Counted from the stretch's first letter, positions 14,071 through 22,988 are shown. The stretch: DNA of 23,164 bases from 2-02-FULL-48-14 sp041645035 (GCA_041645035.1 JBAZQU010000016.1:1-23164), one strand, 5' to 3'. A program made the numbers and translations. The notes: generated from the sequence alone by a model not told the origin.

Positions 14071-14882
14071 GTTCTCTTTTCATCAACTTAACGGACCCCA
14101 TTATTTATCAGAGTTTTGGAGGGGACGAATATTGGACCAAAGCAACTTTTACGCCCGGCTCCACCATTTTGAAAGAAGGGGAGGATTCACAGGATTTTTA
14201 CACTATTTTTTCGGGCTTGGTGAAGGTTAAGAAATCGATCAAAGACGGTGAGCAGACACAAAAGCTCCTCGCTACGCTCGGAGTGGGGGATTTTTTTGGA
14301 GAAGGCGCTTTGCTTTCCGATAAAACTCGCGGAGCCACCGTGGAGGCCTTGGCCGAGACTGTACTTTTAAAACTTTCCCTCGCGAAATTCGAAGCTTTGG
14401 TGATCAAAGATCCTCAGGCGGCGGTGGGTATTATTTTGGGAATTGTAAAAGTTCTAAACGGACGTCTACAAGGAATGAATGAACGTCTGGTGATGCTCGA
14501 ACATGTGAGTGCGCTTACTCGCAAAATGCAGGGAAATTTAGCTCAAGTTTTGCCTTCGATTCTAAAGGAAGTGGAAACCGTGCTGCACCACAAGTCGGTG
14601 CTGCTTTTTACTCCGGATGGAGAGGTTAAGTACGCCACGGCTACTGTGACACCCGAACAACTTGCGTCTTTTTCCCAGTCGCTCCCAAAGGCCGTGGAAG
14701 GTTTTAAACAACCTAATGCGCCTGTTTCTTTTATGGAAGATGCGCAACTCTATATTTCCGTTCATACTCTCGAAGGAACCCTGAAAGGGGTTTTAGTCAG
14801 TGAACTTTGTCCGCGTTGCCAAGAGGAAGACGTACAATTGCTTTTGACGGTTGCGGAACAAATCGGGAATTTAGTGGGGTGA
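14067..14882 (+). CDS. Cyclic-nucleotide-binding-domain protein with C-terminal GAF-like domain
   Basis: The 271-aa product has a CRP-type cNMP-binding domain at about residues 22-137. The phosphate-binding cassette reads GEGALLSDKTRGATVEA, with the ligand-contacting Glu (E79) and Arg (R88) present. A helical segment (about 120-160) and a probable GAF-like domain (about 160-271), ending EEDVQLLLTVAEQIGNLV, follow. There is no DNA-binding helix-turn-helix, so it is not a CRP-type regulator but more likely a ligand-controlled effector. The 4-bp overlap with pilT suggests that the two products act together, for example cNMP control of pilus retraction; this is inference. A CPRC pair (C248, C251) is present, of unknown meaning. 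Confidence 0.88.
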   Translation: MSSLFINLTDPIIYQSFGGDEYWTKATFTPGSTILKEGEDSQDFYTIFSGLVKVKKSIKDGEQTQKLLATLGVGDFFGEGALLSDKTRGATVEALAETVLLKLSLAKFEALVIKDPQAAVGIILGIVKVLNGRLQGMNERLVMLEHVSALTRKMQGNLAQVLPSILKEVETVLHHKSVLLFTPDGEVKYATATVTPEQLASFSQSLPKAVEGFKQPNAPVSFMEDAQLYISVHTLEGTLKGVLVSELCPRCQEEDVQLLLTVAEQIGNLVG

Positions 14883-14925
14883 AGTTGTTGAACTTTGGCC
14901 GAACAGATGGCACACTTGGTGCAAT

Positions 14926-17900
14926 ATGAGCAAAATTGATTTCATCGAACGAATCTTTTCAAGAGTGGCGCTTTTGTTTACCTCTTTGCTTCTGACTCTG
15001 ACTTTTGGTGTTTGCATGGCGAGTGCCGATACGCATACTTGGGACGGTGGCGGAGGTGATAACAATTGGAGCACCTGTGCTAACTGGAATACGGTGGACT
15101 GCCCGGCCGGCACTGATACCGTGGTTTTTGACACGGCCTCGTCTGATAAAGATTCCACGATAGATTCCGGGTGGGGTGGCACGATCACGGTTTTTAATAT
15201 TAATACCTACGGTGGAACCATTACCCTGGCGCGCAGTTTGACCATTAGTACTACTTTTGCGCAGTCGGGCGGAACTTTTAATGGCGCGGATCAATCTATC
15301 AATATATTAGGAACCGCTTCATTCACTTTATCCGGTGGAACTTTTACATCAACCTCAGGCACGCTCAGTATTGCCGGAAGTTGGACGCATACTGCCGGAG
15401 GAACTTTTAATCACAATAGCGGTACGGTTCTTTATACCGGCAATAATAAAACATTTAATTTTGAATCAACAATTGTCGGCGGAAATTCCGGACAGTTTTG
15501 GAATTTTACTTTTAACACTACTGCTGCCAATCCTTTGACTATTAGTGCCGGAGACAGTTTGGTGGCTAATAACACTCTTTTGTTGACCGATGGAACGGTA
15601 AACACAGGAACACTGGTGACATATGGCGCCGTTACGATTTCATCAGCGTTTAATGGCGGATCTTCTCCTCTGACATTTTCCGGTGGCAACGAACAAGCTT
15701 TTAATCTTACCGGCGCTGAGGGAACTTTTAATGCCGCCATTACCGTCAGTAAAACTGCCGGAACGTCCGTTAGTCTTTCGTCCGGTTTAACCATGGATAA
15801 TAGCGCTGCTTTCACTGTTTCAACCGGAACTTTTAATGCTAATGGGAATGCCTTTAGCTGCAATGGTGACTTCACTGTTAGCGGGGGAACTTTCCTTGGG
15901 AGTACCAACACTTTAACGTTTTCCGGAACCATAACTTTATCGTCCGGTACTCTTACTTTAAGTTCCGGCACGACAAATATTGGATGTAATCTTACACACA
16001 CCGCCGGTGGTACTTTCAATCATAACAGCGGTACGGTTGTTTATAATGGAAATAATAAAACGTGGAATTTTGATTCAACAATTGTTGATGGGAATTCCGG
16101 CGAATTTTGGAATTTTACGGATAACAGCACTTCCGTAAATCCTTTGACTATTAGTGCCGGAGACAGTTTGACGGTTAATAACACTCTTTTGTTGACTGAT
16201 GGAGCTATAAACACCGGGACCATTGCGGCAAAAGGAGATGTTACGGTCGCTCAGACTTTCAACGGCGGTACTGCTACATTGACGTTTTCCGGTAGTACGG
16301 CTACACAGAATTTTGACCTTACCAATGGGGAAGGAACTTTTGATTCAGATATCACTATTAATAAAACCAGCGGTTCTGTGAATTTGCTTTCCACTTTGAC
16401 CATGGACGGAGCCAGCCAGGACTTAATCATTCAAGGAGGTACCTTTGATATCTCCGGACAAACTTTAACAGTGAATGGTTCTTCTTACACTTTTATTGTT
16501 CAGTCGGGCGGTAACTTGCAACTTCAAGGCAATGAGACGGTGACAAACGCGCCTACTTTTCAAGCGGGAAGTACTGTCACTTACGATGGTGCGGCCGGTC
16601 CGTATACTATGAAAGCCTGGACATATACCAGTGCCACTGTCGTTATCAACGGCAATTCCGTTTTCACACTTGCTGGCGCCAGAACTTTTGCCAATTGCAC
16701 CATTACTTCGGGGACTCTCTCTTTAGCCGGAAACAATTTGACGGTTTCCACAGCTTTTTCAAATGAGGGGACTTTGCGTTGGCGAGGAAGTGAAACCCTG
16801 TCTTTGCCAGCCATGGATACCAATTCCGGAACCATTGAATTCACAGGAGATGGGGATGTCGGGGCCGATACTTATACCGTGACAACTCTTTCCACTACTT
16901 ATTATAGCCTCATCATTAATTCTACAGATGGTGCTACCGATATTTTTCAACTTGGTGCCGCGCTTGACATTAATAACAGTCTAACTATTACAGCCGGTGA
17001 TTTTGACGTAACGACAGATAATCGAGCCATTACCGTGGGCGGCAATTTTGCTCGTGTCGGCACTTTTACTCAACGGTCCGGCACGGTTACTTTTGATGAT
17101 GCCACCAAAACTTCCATAATTTCCGGCTCCACCACTTTCAATAATTTCACCTGCGTCACTCAAGATAAGAACTTTCAATTTACAGCCGCTTCAACGCAAA
17201 CTATTAGCGGTACGCTGACTCTTACCGGTGCAGCCGATCACTTGATTGTACTTCGCAGTACTTCGACCGATTCCTATTGGAACTTGATCGCCGGCGCTTC
17301 CCAAGCCGTCACTTACGTTGATGTTAAAGATTCAGACGCTTCGGGGGGCACTATAGTTAACCCGGGTTTGAATTCGACTGATTCCGGCCATAATCTGAAC
17401 TGGCAATTCCAACCAGTGGTTACTTGGAGTGCGGCTTCGCAAAGCGGAGCGGAAAGTGCCGGTACCATGACGGTGACCGCAAATCTTTCTTATGCATATG
17501 CCTCCGACGTCACAATTCCGTACACCATTACAGGCACGGCAACCGCTACCACCGATTACACTATCACTGCGAGCCCTCTTGTTATAACGGCCGGGAATAC
17601 AAGTGGTGCCATTACGATTACCGTTGTTGATGATACCATTGATGAACTTGATGAAACTGTAATCGTCACCATGGGTGATCCGACCAACGGGACTAAGGGG
17701 ACTACCAGTGTCCACACGGCAACCATCACAGATAACGACGCCGCGCCAACCATCGCAATTAATGACCCCACCGTATCCGAAAGCGCCGGTACTGGGACAG
17801 TTACCGTTACGCTTACCGGAGGTTCCTATCTTGGTGTCACCGTTGATTATGCCACTTCAAGCGGAACAGCTATTTCCGGCACTGATTTCACCGCTACCTC

Positions 17901-19632
17901 CGGCACCCTTACTTGGGCTGCGAATGAAACCGGCACTAAGACTTTCACTGTCACCATTACCAACGACATTCTCGATGAAAATGATGAGACCCTTACTTTA
18001 ACTCTTTCAAATCCAAGCAATTCTACAATAGCCGATTCCACTGGAGTCCTCACCATCATAGATAACGACGACGCCCCCACAGTTGCTACGGTTACCGGCA
18101 CACAGGGCACGGATGGGACGGGAGACGTCACCATCACGTTTATAATGGACGACTCCGCAGACGATGACACGCTTCAAGCAAAGATTGAGTACAGTTTAAA
18201 TGGAGGCATTGACTGGGCGGATCCGACAATAAGCGTAACCAATGGTGAGACACTGGCCACTTATGGAGATCCATCAGTAGACAACACTCAGACATATCAA
18301 GTTGGCCAGACCGGTGCTTATATAACTTCTTCCAGTGGGGCTAATACCGTTTCTATTGTTTGGGAGGCTGCAACGGACGTTTCCGTTTCCACGAACATTT
18401 CCAACGCACAAATACGAGTAACCCCTTATGACGGAACAGAAATTGGCACTTCTTCCCTCAGCCCCGACTTTATTGTGGACCGCACCGCTCCGAGCGGACT
18501 TGCCAGTTTTGCCTACATGGATTTTTCATCAAGCCACGCCGTTTTAACGTGGACTGCGGCTACAGACACTAACTTCAATCACTATGAGATTTGGCACGGA
18601 GAAACTGAGAGCCAAGTTATAAGTCGCAACGGTTCTGCCGTGGAGTGGGACAACAGTGACGACGCTACTTTAGTAACGGCAAGCACGGCTACAAGTACCA
18701 TTAACAATACAGATCCGCGTAACAAGTATTTCAAGATTTTTGCCGTGGATAACTACGGAAATGAACTCACGGTGACGGATATATATATTGGTGGAGGACA
18801 TTCCAGTTATTCTTCATCCGGTTCATCTTCTTCATCTGGCGGTGGCAGTAGCAGTAGCGATGATGACAGTACAACTACAACCACGGCAACCACAGTCACG
18901 GATACCACGGAAGATGAGGAACCGAGTGAAGAAGTGGTAGAAGAAGAGACGGATGAACCCGAAGATACTTCAGAAATGACTTGGGAAGATTTTGATGTTA
19001 ATCCTCCGGAAGAGCACTGGTCTGAAGGTTATGTGAAGCATCTGGAAGAGCAGACCAATATTATTGAAGTGGCGGTAAGCCAGCCAAGCTTTTTGGATAT
19101 CTTACTGTCCATTTTAGAGACTCCCGATAATCCGATGCCGCGTGGCAATGCCTTGGAGTTTTTACTTGTTCTCGCCGGCTATTCGCTCGACACCATAACC
19201 ATAAATGTACGTTCACTGGCTTTTGAAGATCTTTCCTTGGACGATGATCAAGCGGGCTTTATTCAGTTTGCTTATGAACAGGGCTTGATTCAGGGTTACC
19301 CGGACGGAACCTTTCAAACAGATCGCGTTGTGAATCGGGCGGAAGCGCTCAAGCTTTGCTCGTACTTCTTCGAAGGGGATTGGACACATCCGGTTTATGG
19401 AGATGACCTGCTGGCTCTTTACGGACTTACCGAGAATCCCTTCACTGACGTGGATTTAAGTCAGTGGTATGCTCCCTATCTGATAAATGCGTATGCTAAA
19501 GGAGTGGTAAGTGGATATGGGGACGGAACTTTTGGGCCGGCGAATTCCGTGACTTACGCGGAATTTTTGAAGATCGCGACTTTGATGCAAAACATTGAAG
19601 ATGCCGTTGAGCTGGCGGAGGAACTCGAGTAA
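14926..19632 (+). CDS. Giant S-layer-anchored surface protein with beta-repeats, Calx-beta domains and SLH domains
   Basis: Secreted mosaic protein of 1568 aa. In order: signal peptide (about 1-35, ending ASA); a Thr/Ser/Gly-rich beta-repeat region (about 36-800) that probably forms a beta-helix and contains two 203-aa tandem units; two Calx-beta domains (about 825-935 and 941-1050) with DETVIVT/DNDAAP-type calcium-binding signatures; a further beta sandwich (about 1050-1185); a fibronectin-III-like domain (about 1189-1290); a Ser/Gly then acidic/Thr linker (about 1294-1345); and C-terminal SLH domains. The two clear SLH copies have GLIQGYPDGTFQTDRVVNRAEALK and GVVSGYGDGTFGPANSVTYAEFLK-type cores; a degenerate one precedes them. 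SLH domains bind cell-wall polymers, so the protein should project from the wall as an adhesin or S-layer component. It starts 43 bp after the previous gene. Confidence 0.93.
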   Translation: MSKIDFIERIFSRVALLFTSLLLTLTFGVCMASADTHTWDGGGGDNNWSTCANWNTVDCPAGTDTVVFDTASSDKDSTIDSGWGGTITVFNINTYGGTITLARSLTISTTFAQSGGTFNGADQSINILGTASFTLSGGTFTSTSGTLSIAGSWTHTAGGTFNHNSGTVLYTGNNKTFNFESTIVGGNSGQFWNFTFNTTAANPLTISAGDSLVANNTLLLTDGTVNTGTLVTYGAVTISSAFNGGSSPLTFSGGNEQAFNLTGAEGTFNAAITVSKTAGTSVSLSSGLTMDNSAAFTVSTGTFNANGNAFSCNGDFTVSGGTFLGSTNTLTFSGTITLSSGTLTLSSGTTNIGCNLTHTAGGTFNHNSGTVVYNGNNKTWNFDSTIVDGNSGEFWNFTDNSTSVNPLTISAGDSLTVNNTLLLTDGAINTGTIAAKGDVTVAQTFNGGTATLTFSGSTATQNFDLTNGEGTFDSDITINKTSGSVNLLSTLTMDGASQDLIIQGGTFDISGQTLTVNGSSYTFIVQSGGNLQLQGNETVTNAPTFQAGSTVTYDGAAGPYTMKAWTYTSATVVINGNSVFTLAGARTFANCTITSGTLSLAGNNLTVSTAFSNEGTLRWRGSETLSLPAMDTNSGTIEFTGDGDVGADTYTVTTLSTTYYSLIINSTDGATDIFQLGAALDINNSLTITAGDFDVTTDNRAITVGGNFARVGTFTQRSGTVTFDDATKTSIISGSTTFNNFTCVTQDKNFQFTAASTQTISGTLTLTGAADHLIVLRSTSTDSYWNLIAGASQAVTYVDVKDSDASGGTIVNPGLNSTDSGHNLNWQFQPVVTWSAASQSGAESAGTMTVTANLSYAYASDVTIPYTITGTATATTDYTITASPLVITAGNTSGAITITVVDDTIDELDETVIVTMGDPTNGTKGTTSVHTATITDNDAAPTIAINDPTVSESAGTGTVTVTLTGGSYLGVTVDYATSSGTAISGTDFTATSGTLTWAANETGTKTFTVTITNDILDENDETLTLTLSNPSNSTIADSTGVLTIIDNDDAPTVATVTGTQGTDGTGDVTITFIMDDSADDDTLQAKIEYSLNGGIDWADPTISVTNGETLATYGDPSVDNTQTYQVGQTGAYITSSSGANTVSIVWEAATDVSVSTNISNAQIRVTPYDGTEIGTSSLSPDFIVDRTAPSGLASFAYMDFSSSHAVLTWTAATDTNFNHYEIWHGETESQVISRNGSAVEWDNSDDATLVTASTATSTINNTDPRNKYFKIFAVDNYGNELTVTDIYIGGGHSSYSSSGSSSSSGGGSSSSDDDSTTTTTATTVTDTTEDEEPSEEVVEEETDEPEDTSEMTWEDFDVNPPEEHWSEGYVKHLEEQTNIIEVAVSQPSFLDILLSILETPDNPMPRGNALEFLLVLAGYSLDTITINVRSLAFEDLSLDDDQAGFIQFAYEQGLIQGYPDGTFQTDRVVNRAEALKLCSYFFEGDWTHPVYGDDLLALYGLTENPFTDVDLSQWYAPYLINAYAKGVVSGYGDGTFGPANSVTYAEFLKIATLMQNIEDAVELAEELE
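15313..16530 (+). repeat. 609-bp tandem duplication inside the surface-protein gene
   Basis: Two in-frame units of 609 bp (203 codons), about 15313-15921 and 15922-16530. The best-conserved part, 15385-15610 against 15994-16219, keeps exact 609-bp register. It includes a 30-bp stretch (15532-15561 against 16141-16170) identical between copies, while the outer parts are divergent. This looks like an older duplication with one strongly constrained or recently converted section. Confidence 0.85.
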
Positions 19633-19643
19633 GATAAACTCGA
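19625..19643 (+). other. Small hairpin over the surface-gene stop codon
   Basis: TCGAGT (19625-19630) pairs with ACTCGA (19638-19643) around a 7-base loop, with the UAA stop at 19630-19632. No T-run follows, so it is not a standard terminator. It could slow readthrough into the 19656 operon or mean nothing. Confidence 0.25.
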
Positions 19644-19655
19644 CTCGCCTCCACT

Positions 19656-19994
19656 ATGGACGACATTTACATTCCAGATGAGACTGATGAGGATGAAGAT
19701 CAAGTTGCTTTTGAAAAGCAGCCGCTTGAGGGATTTAAAGATGCTCATCCTTCGGGGCTCAATCCTTCCGGTTACGTGAAGATTACGTTTGATCGTTTTG
19801 TGGCACTGGTGGCGAATCACAGCTTTTTGGATACAGTGGAACGTAATAAAGATGAAGAAGTAATTTTGAGTACCAATTTACTCACGGATTTGGCCAATGC
19901 GCGACGCTTCTCACCGAACACGCGTATGCCGCTCATGATTATGGGTGGAATCGCGGTGGGAATTTTACTGGGTTATCTCATTTTCAATTCATGA
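19656..19994 (+). CDS. Small acidic protein with C-terminal membrane anchor (112 aa)
   Basis: Not recognised. The 112-aa product starts with a very acidic segment (DDIYIPDETDEDEDQ, 2-16), continues with a soluble central part, and ends with a single hydrophobic helix (about 92-110, LMIMGGIAVGILLGYLIF). This suggests a tail-anchored inner-membrane protein with its body in the cytoplasm. The ATG follows ACT. Its stop overlaps the pyrH start (ATGA, 4 bp), so it is translationally coupled to UMP kinase. No function can be assigned. Confidence 0.75.
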   Translation: MDDIYIPDETDEDEDQVAFEKQPLEGFKDAHPSGLNPSGYVKITFDRFVALVANHSFLDTVERNKDEEVILSTNLLTDLANARRFSPNTRMPLMIMGGIAVGILLGYLIFNS

Positions 19995-20713
19995 AATTCA
20001 AACGCGTCCTTATAAAGGTGTCCGGAGAGCGGTTTGCGGAACAGGGGCAGACTGGGTTTTGCCCAGGAAAACAGGGTGTCGATGCCGCCGCCGTGCTAAC
20101 CCTGGCTCAGGACATCAAGGCATTGTGGAAAAAGAAAATACAAGTTGCCATTGTAGTGGGCGGCGGCAATTTTTGGCGCTACCGCGACAATAAAAAACTT
20201 ACTATTTCTCGAACCGCTTCCGATGCCATTGGCATGCTCGCGACTATGATGAACACTCGGCTTTTGCAGGAAGCTCTAGAGTCTGTTGGAGTCCCCGCAC
20301 ATTCGCTCTCAGCTCATGGAAATTTTTACTTTACAGAACCTTATGCACCCAGCCGCGGCCAAAAGCTGCTTTCCGAAAACCGCGTGGTCATTTGTGGGGG
20401 TGGCACCGGAAATGCTTATTTTACCACGGACACCGCCGCCGCACTTCGCGCATTGGAACTCAACTGCGATGTGCTCCTTAAAGCGACTCAAGTCCTTGGC
20501 GTTTATGATAAGGATCCCATGAAGCATAAAAATGCCCGACTTTTCTCCAAAATTTCTTACGCCGAAGTGCTGAAGCGTGAATTGCAAGTTATGGATTTAA
20601 GCGCTATTTTGCTCTGTAAGGACAACGGTTTGCCTGTACTTGTCTTCCAAGGGAAACCAGGCAATCTGCTCAAAGCAGCCACTGGTAAAAAAATCGGTTC
20701 ATTAATCTCTTAA
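19991..20713 (+). CDS. pyrH: UMP kinase
   Basis: Hexameric kinase of the amino-acid-kinase fold that phosphorylates UMP to UDP, the entry to UTP, CTP and pyrimidine deoxynucleotides. The 240-aa product has usual length and motifs: N-terminal KRVLIKVSGE (KLSGE in most homologues), VVGGGNFWR near residue 56, SDAIGMLATMMN near 77, the GGGTGNAYFTTDTAAALRA segment near 136-154, and VYDKDP near 171. The loop after SGE (ERFAEQGQTGFCPGKQGVD) is a few residues longer than the typical short GFGID form. It is followed by frr after 8 bp, the usual bacterial pyrH-frr order. Confidence 0.96.
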   Translation: MKFKRVLIKVSGERFAEQGQTGFCPGKQGVDAAAVLTLAQDIKALWKKKIQVAIVVGGGNFWRYRDNKKLTISRTASDAIGMLATMMNTRLLQEALESVGVPAHSLSAHGNFYFTEPYAPSRGQKLLSENRVVICGGGTGNAYFTTDTAAALRALELNCDVLLKATQVLGVYDKDPMKHKNARLFSKISYAEVLKRELQVMDLSAILLCKDNGLPVLVFQGKPGNLLKAATGKKIGSLIS

Positions 20714-20721
20714 TTTTTTTT

Positions 20722-21279
20722 ATGGCCCATCCATTAGTTCAAAAAAGCAAACAAGATTTTGTAAAAGCGCTCGAGCATCTTAGTGAAGAGTTCAACAAGC
20801 TTCAAATCGGTCGCGCCTCTTCCGGGATGGTTGATACCCTGATGGTGGAATCCTATGGCGTGATGCAACCCATTAAAAACGTTGCCAGCGTAAGTATTCC
20901 TGATGCTCATACTATTCAAATCCAACCTTGGGATCGCGGCATGCTCGCCGGCATCGAAAAAGCCATCCGTGATTCGAATCTTAATCTCAATCCGGTAAAT
21001 AACGGTCTCGCCATTATCCTCAATATTCCACCGCTCACTGAGGAACGCCGACGCGATTTGGTGAAAGTGGTTGGGCGCATGGTTGAGGAAGCCCGCATCG
21101 CGATTCGCAATCTGCGCCACGAGGCTATGAGTGTTTTCAAAAAAATGGAACATGAAGAAGAGATGAGCGAAGATGAGCGTAAGGGTGCCGAAAATGCGCT
21201 TCAAGAGGAGGTTGATGCTGTTAACAAACAAATTGACGACTTGGCCAAAAAGAAAGAAGAAGTCATCATGACCCTCTAG
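20722..21279 (+). CDS. frr: Ribosome recycling factor
   Basis: tRNA-shaped translation factor that, with EF-G, splits post-termination ribosomes. The 185-aa product has the usual length. Visible signatures are LQIGRASSGMVD (about 28-39), the IQPWDRGMLAGIEKAI segment (about 70-85), the PPLTEERRRDLVK hinge (about 104-116), and RNLRHEAM (about 134-141). The start ATG is preceded only by a T-run, with no Shine-Dalgarno. It sits between pyrH and rseP in a tight operon. Confidence 0.98.
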   Translation: MAHPLVQKSKQDFVKALEHLSEEFNKLQIGRASSGMVDTLMVESYGVMQPIKNVASVSIPDAHTIQIQPWDRGMLAGIEKAIRDSNLNLNPVNNGLAIILNIPPLTEERRRDLVKVVGRMVEEARIAIRNLRHEAMSVFKKMEHEEEMSEDERKGAENALQEEVDAVNKQIDDLAKKKEEVIMTL

Positions 21280-21283
21280 TTGA

Positions 21284-22879
21284 ATGGCCCTTTTTATCAC
21301 CATCGTCGTCTTCATTGTCATTTTTTCCGTACTCATTCTTATTCATGAATTAGGTCACTTCGTGGCCGCAAAACGGGCCGGAGTGAAAGTAGAAGAATTC
21401 GGATTTGGGTTGCCGCCTCGCCTGATCGGCATCAAGAAGGGGGAGACTATTTATTCTATAAATTGGATTCCTTTTGGAGGTTTTGTGCGTATGCTCGGCG
21501 AAGACACATCAAGCAAAGAATCCCGCAGCAGCGAGCGCAGTTTTGCCAATCAATCCTTGCGCACGCAGGCCTGGATTGTGGTGGCGGGAGTGGCGATGAA
21601 TTTGATCCTTTCTTTCGTACTGCTCACTATTGGATTTTGGATCGGTATCGAGCCGCTTATTAGCACCCAGGAAGATTTTTATGCCGGTATTTATGAGGGT
21701 ACCGTGAATGTAGAACCCGGCATTGTGGTAGTGGAATCGGATCAATCTTTTAAATCCGGAGACCGTATTGTTACTGATGGAGAAGGTGAGCCCATTGAAA
21801 CCGTGGAAGCATGGGATGCCATGTTGGAGGCGGTAAGTGCCGGTGGGGAAGCTCCGCTCGTGCAAGTAGACCGTGCCGATGGAACCGAAGGAACAGAATA
21901 TTTGACTGGTGAACTTATAGAACAAACCGCGTTCATGCCTACTTATTTACCGCGCTTGGTTTACCTCGAACAGGCGGGGGGCCTTTTTTCCGGCAGGCTT
22001 GAGAATGGAGACGCTATTATTCTTGTAGAAGGCCAAGAAATTCTCACCGAAGCAGACCTTTTTGCAGCTTTAAGGGGCAAAGATAGCGTGCAGCTTGAAA
22101 TCTATCGCAGCAAAGTGGGGAAGGTGCAAATTCTAGTGCCTTTACCGGACTCCTTTCCGCTCATCACGTACGTTGAGGTGGGTGCACCGGCTGAAGCGGC
22201 GGGGATGCAAATGGGCGATCAAATCCTTGGGCTGAACGGTGATAGAGTTTATAGCGCCGAGCAGGTCACGGAGCAGACGCCGCTTTTAGCTGAAGCGGGT
22301 CCCATTACTTATAGAATTCAACGTGAGGGAAAAATTCTGGACATTGAAGTCCAACCCCGTGCGGAAGACGGGCTCATTGGTGTCGGCCTCTCCGACCTCC
22401 TTTCTTATTATGGAAATCTCTCCCTCTACCAGACTTACATTCCGCACACTTTGATGGGTTTTGACACCGTTCAATACGGTTGGTCCGCGCCGGTGGTAGC
22501 GGTTCAGGAAATGGGACGATTGGCCAAAATTACCGCAGTGATGTTCGTGAATGTACTGCATCAATTCGTGACGGGTAACGGAGTGCCGGAAGGTGTCGCG
22601 GGTCCGGTGGGAATTGCGCAAATGACTTTTGTTACGATGCAAGACGGATTCGCAGCCATGTTACGTTTTATTGCGCTGCTGTCACTCAGTTTGGGAGTGG
22701 TCAATATTTTACCTATTCCGGCGCTCGACGGAGGGAAATTTTTCTTTATTGCCGTGCAGGTTGTTACGGGCAAAAAATTGAGCTCCAAATATGAAAATAT
22801 TATTCATACCGCCGGGTTTTTCTTTCTCATTCTTCTCATCATCTACATCACGTTCAACGACGTACTAAATTTATTCTAG
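21284..22879 (+). CDS. rseP: Site-2 membrane metalloprotease RseP
   Basis: Zinc protease that cuts substrates within the membrane, classically anti-sigma factors after a first cut outside. The 531-aa product has the HELGH zinc motif in the first membrane helix (residues 21-25), followed by AAKRAGVKVEEFGFGLPP, and a second membrane helix at about 100-120. There is a long extracytoplasmic region with two PDZ-like parts; the second is clear at about 285-360 (APAEAAGMQMGDQILGLNGDRV). The C-terminal LPIPALDGG carries the third metal ligand. It is longer than many homologues, mainly in the PDZ region. It is the last gene of the 112-aa/pyrH/frr operon, starting 4 bp after frr. A substrate in this window could be the anti-sigma-like protein at 8770-9441; this is inferred. 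Confidence 0.96.
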   Translation: MALFITIVVFIVIFSVLILIHELGHFVAAKRAGVKVEEFGFGLPPRLIGIKKGETIYSINWIPFGGFVRMLGEDTSSKESRSSERSFANQSLRTQAWIVVAGVAMNLILSFVLLTIGFWIGIEPLISTQEDFYAGIYEGTVNVEPGIVVVESDQSFKSGDRIVTDGEGEPIETVEAWDAMLEAVSAGGEAPLVQVDRADGTEGTEYLTGELIEQTAFMPTYLPRLVYLEQAGGLFSGRLENGDAIILVEGQEILTEADLFAALRGKDSVQLEIYRSKVGKVQILVPLPDSFPLITYVEVGAPAEAAGMQMGDQILGLNGDRVYSAEQVTEQTPLLAEAGPITYRIQREGKILDIEVQPRAEDGLIGVGLSDLLSYYGNLSLYQTYIPHTLMGFDTVQYGWSAPVVAVQEMGRLAKITAVMFVNVLHQFVTGNGVPEGVAGPVGIAQMTFVTMQDGFAAMLRFIALLSLSLGVVNILPIPALDGGKFFFIAVQVVTGKKLSSKYENIIHTAGFFFLILLIIYITFNDVLNLF

Positions 22880-22886
22880 TGAGCTG

Positions 22887-22988
22887 CAAATTCCCTTTCC
22901 CTGTTTTTCCTTTTCGTGGATTTACTCACCTGGGAGCGATTCTTCACGGTTCATAAATCCACGAAGAGAACCATGGAAAAGGAATTTG
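22887..22988. repeat. Long imperfect inverted repeat after rseP
   Basis: The left arm 22887-22924 and right arm 22954-22988 are imperfect reverse complements with a 29-bp apex. The outer part pairs as CAAATTCC/GGAATTTG and the inner part as CGTGGATTTA/TAAATCCACG (10 bp, perfect); mismatches and a few extra bases lie between. No T-run follows. A second small palindrome, GGAATT-TG-AATTCC, spans 22981-22994. It may be a transcription-ending or mRNA-protecting hairpin for the pyrH-frr-rseP operon, or a relic linked to the neighbouring insertion sequence. Confidence 0.7.

Noticed and set aside
14901..14928. Fourth ECF-type promoter before the surface protein (AACA and TGCAATAT)
   Set aside because: The spacing differs by one base from the good copies, only AACA and TGCA match, and the -10 would overlap the ATG, putting the transcript start inside the gene.
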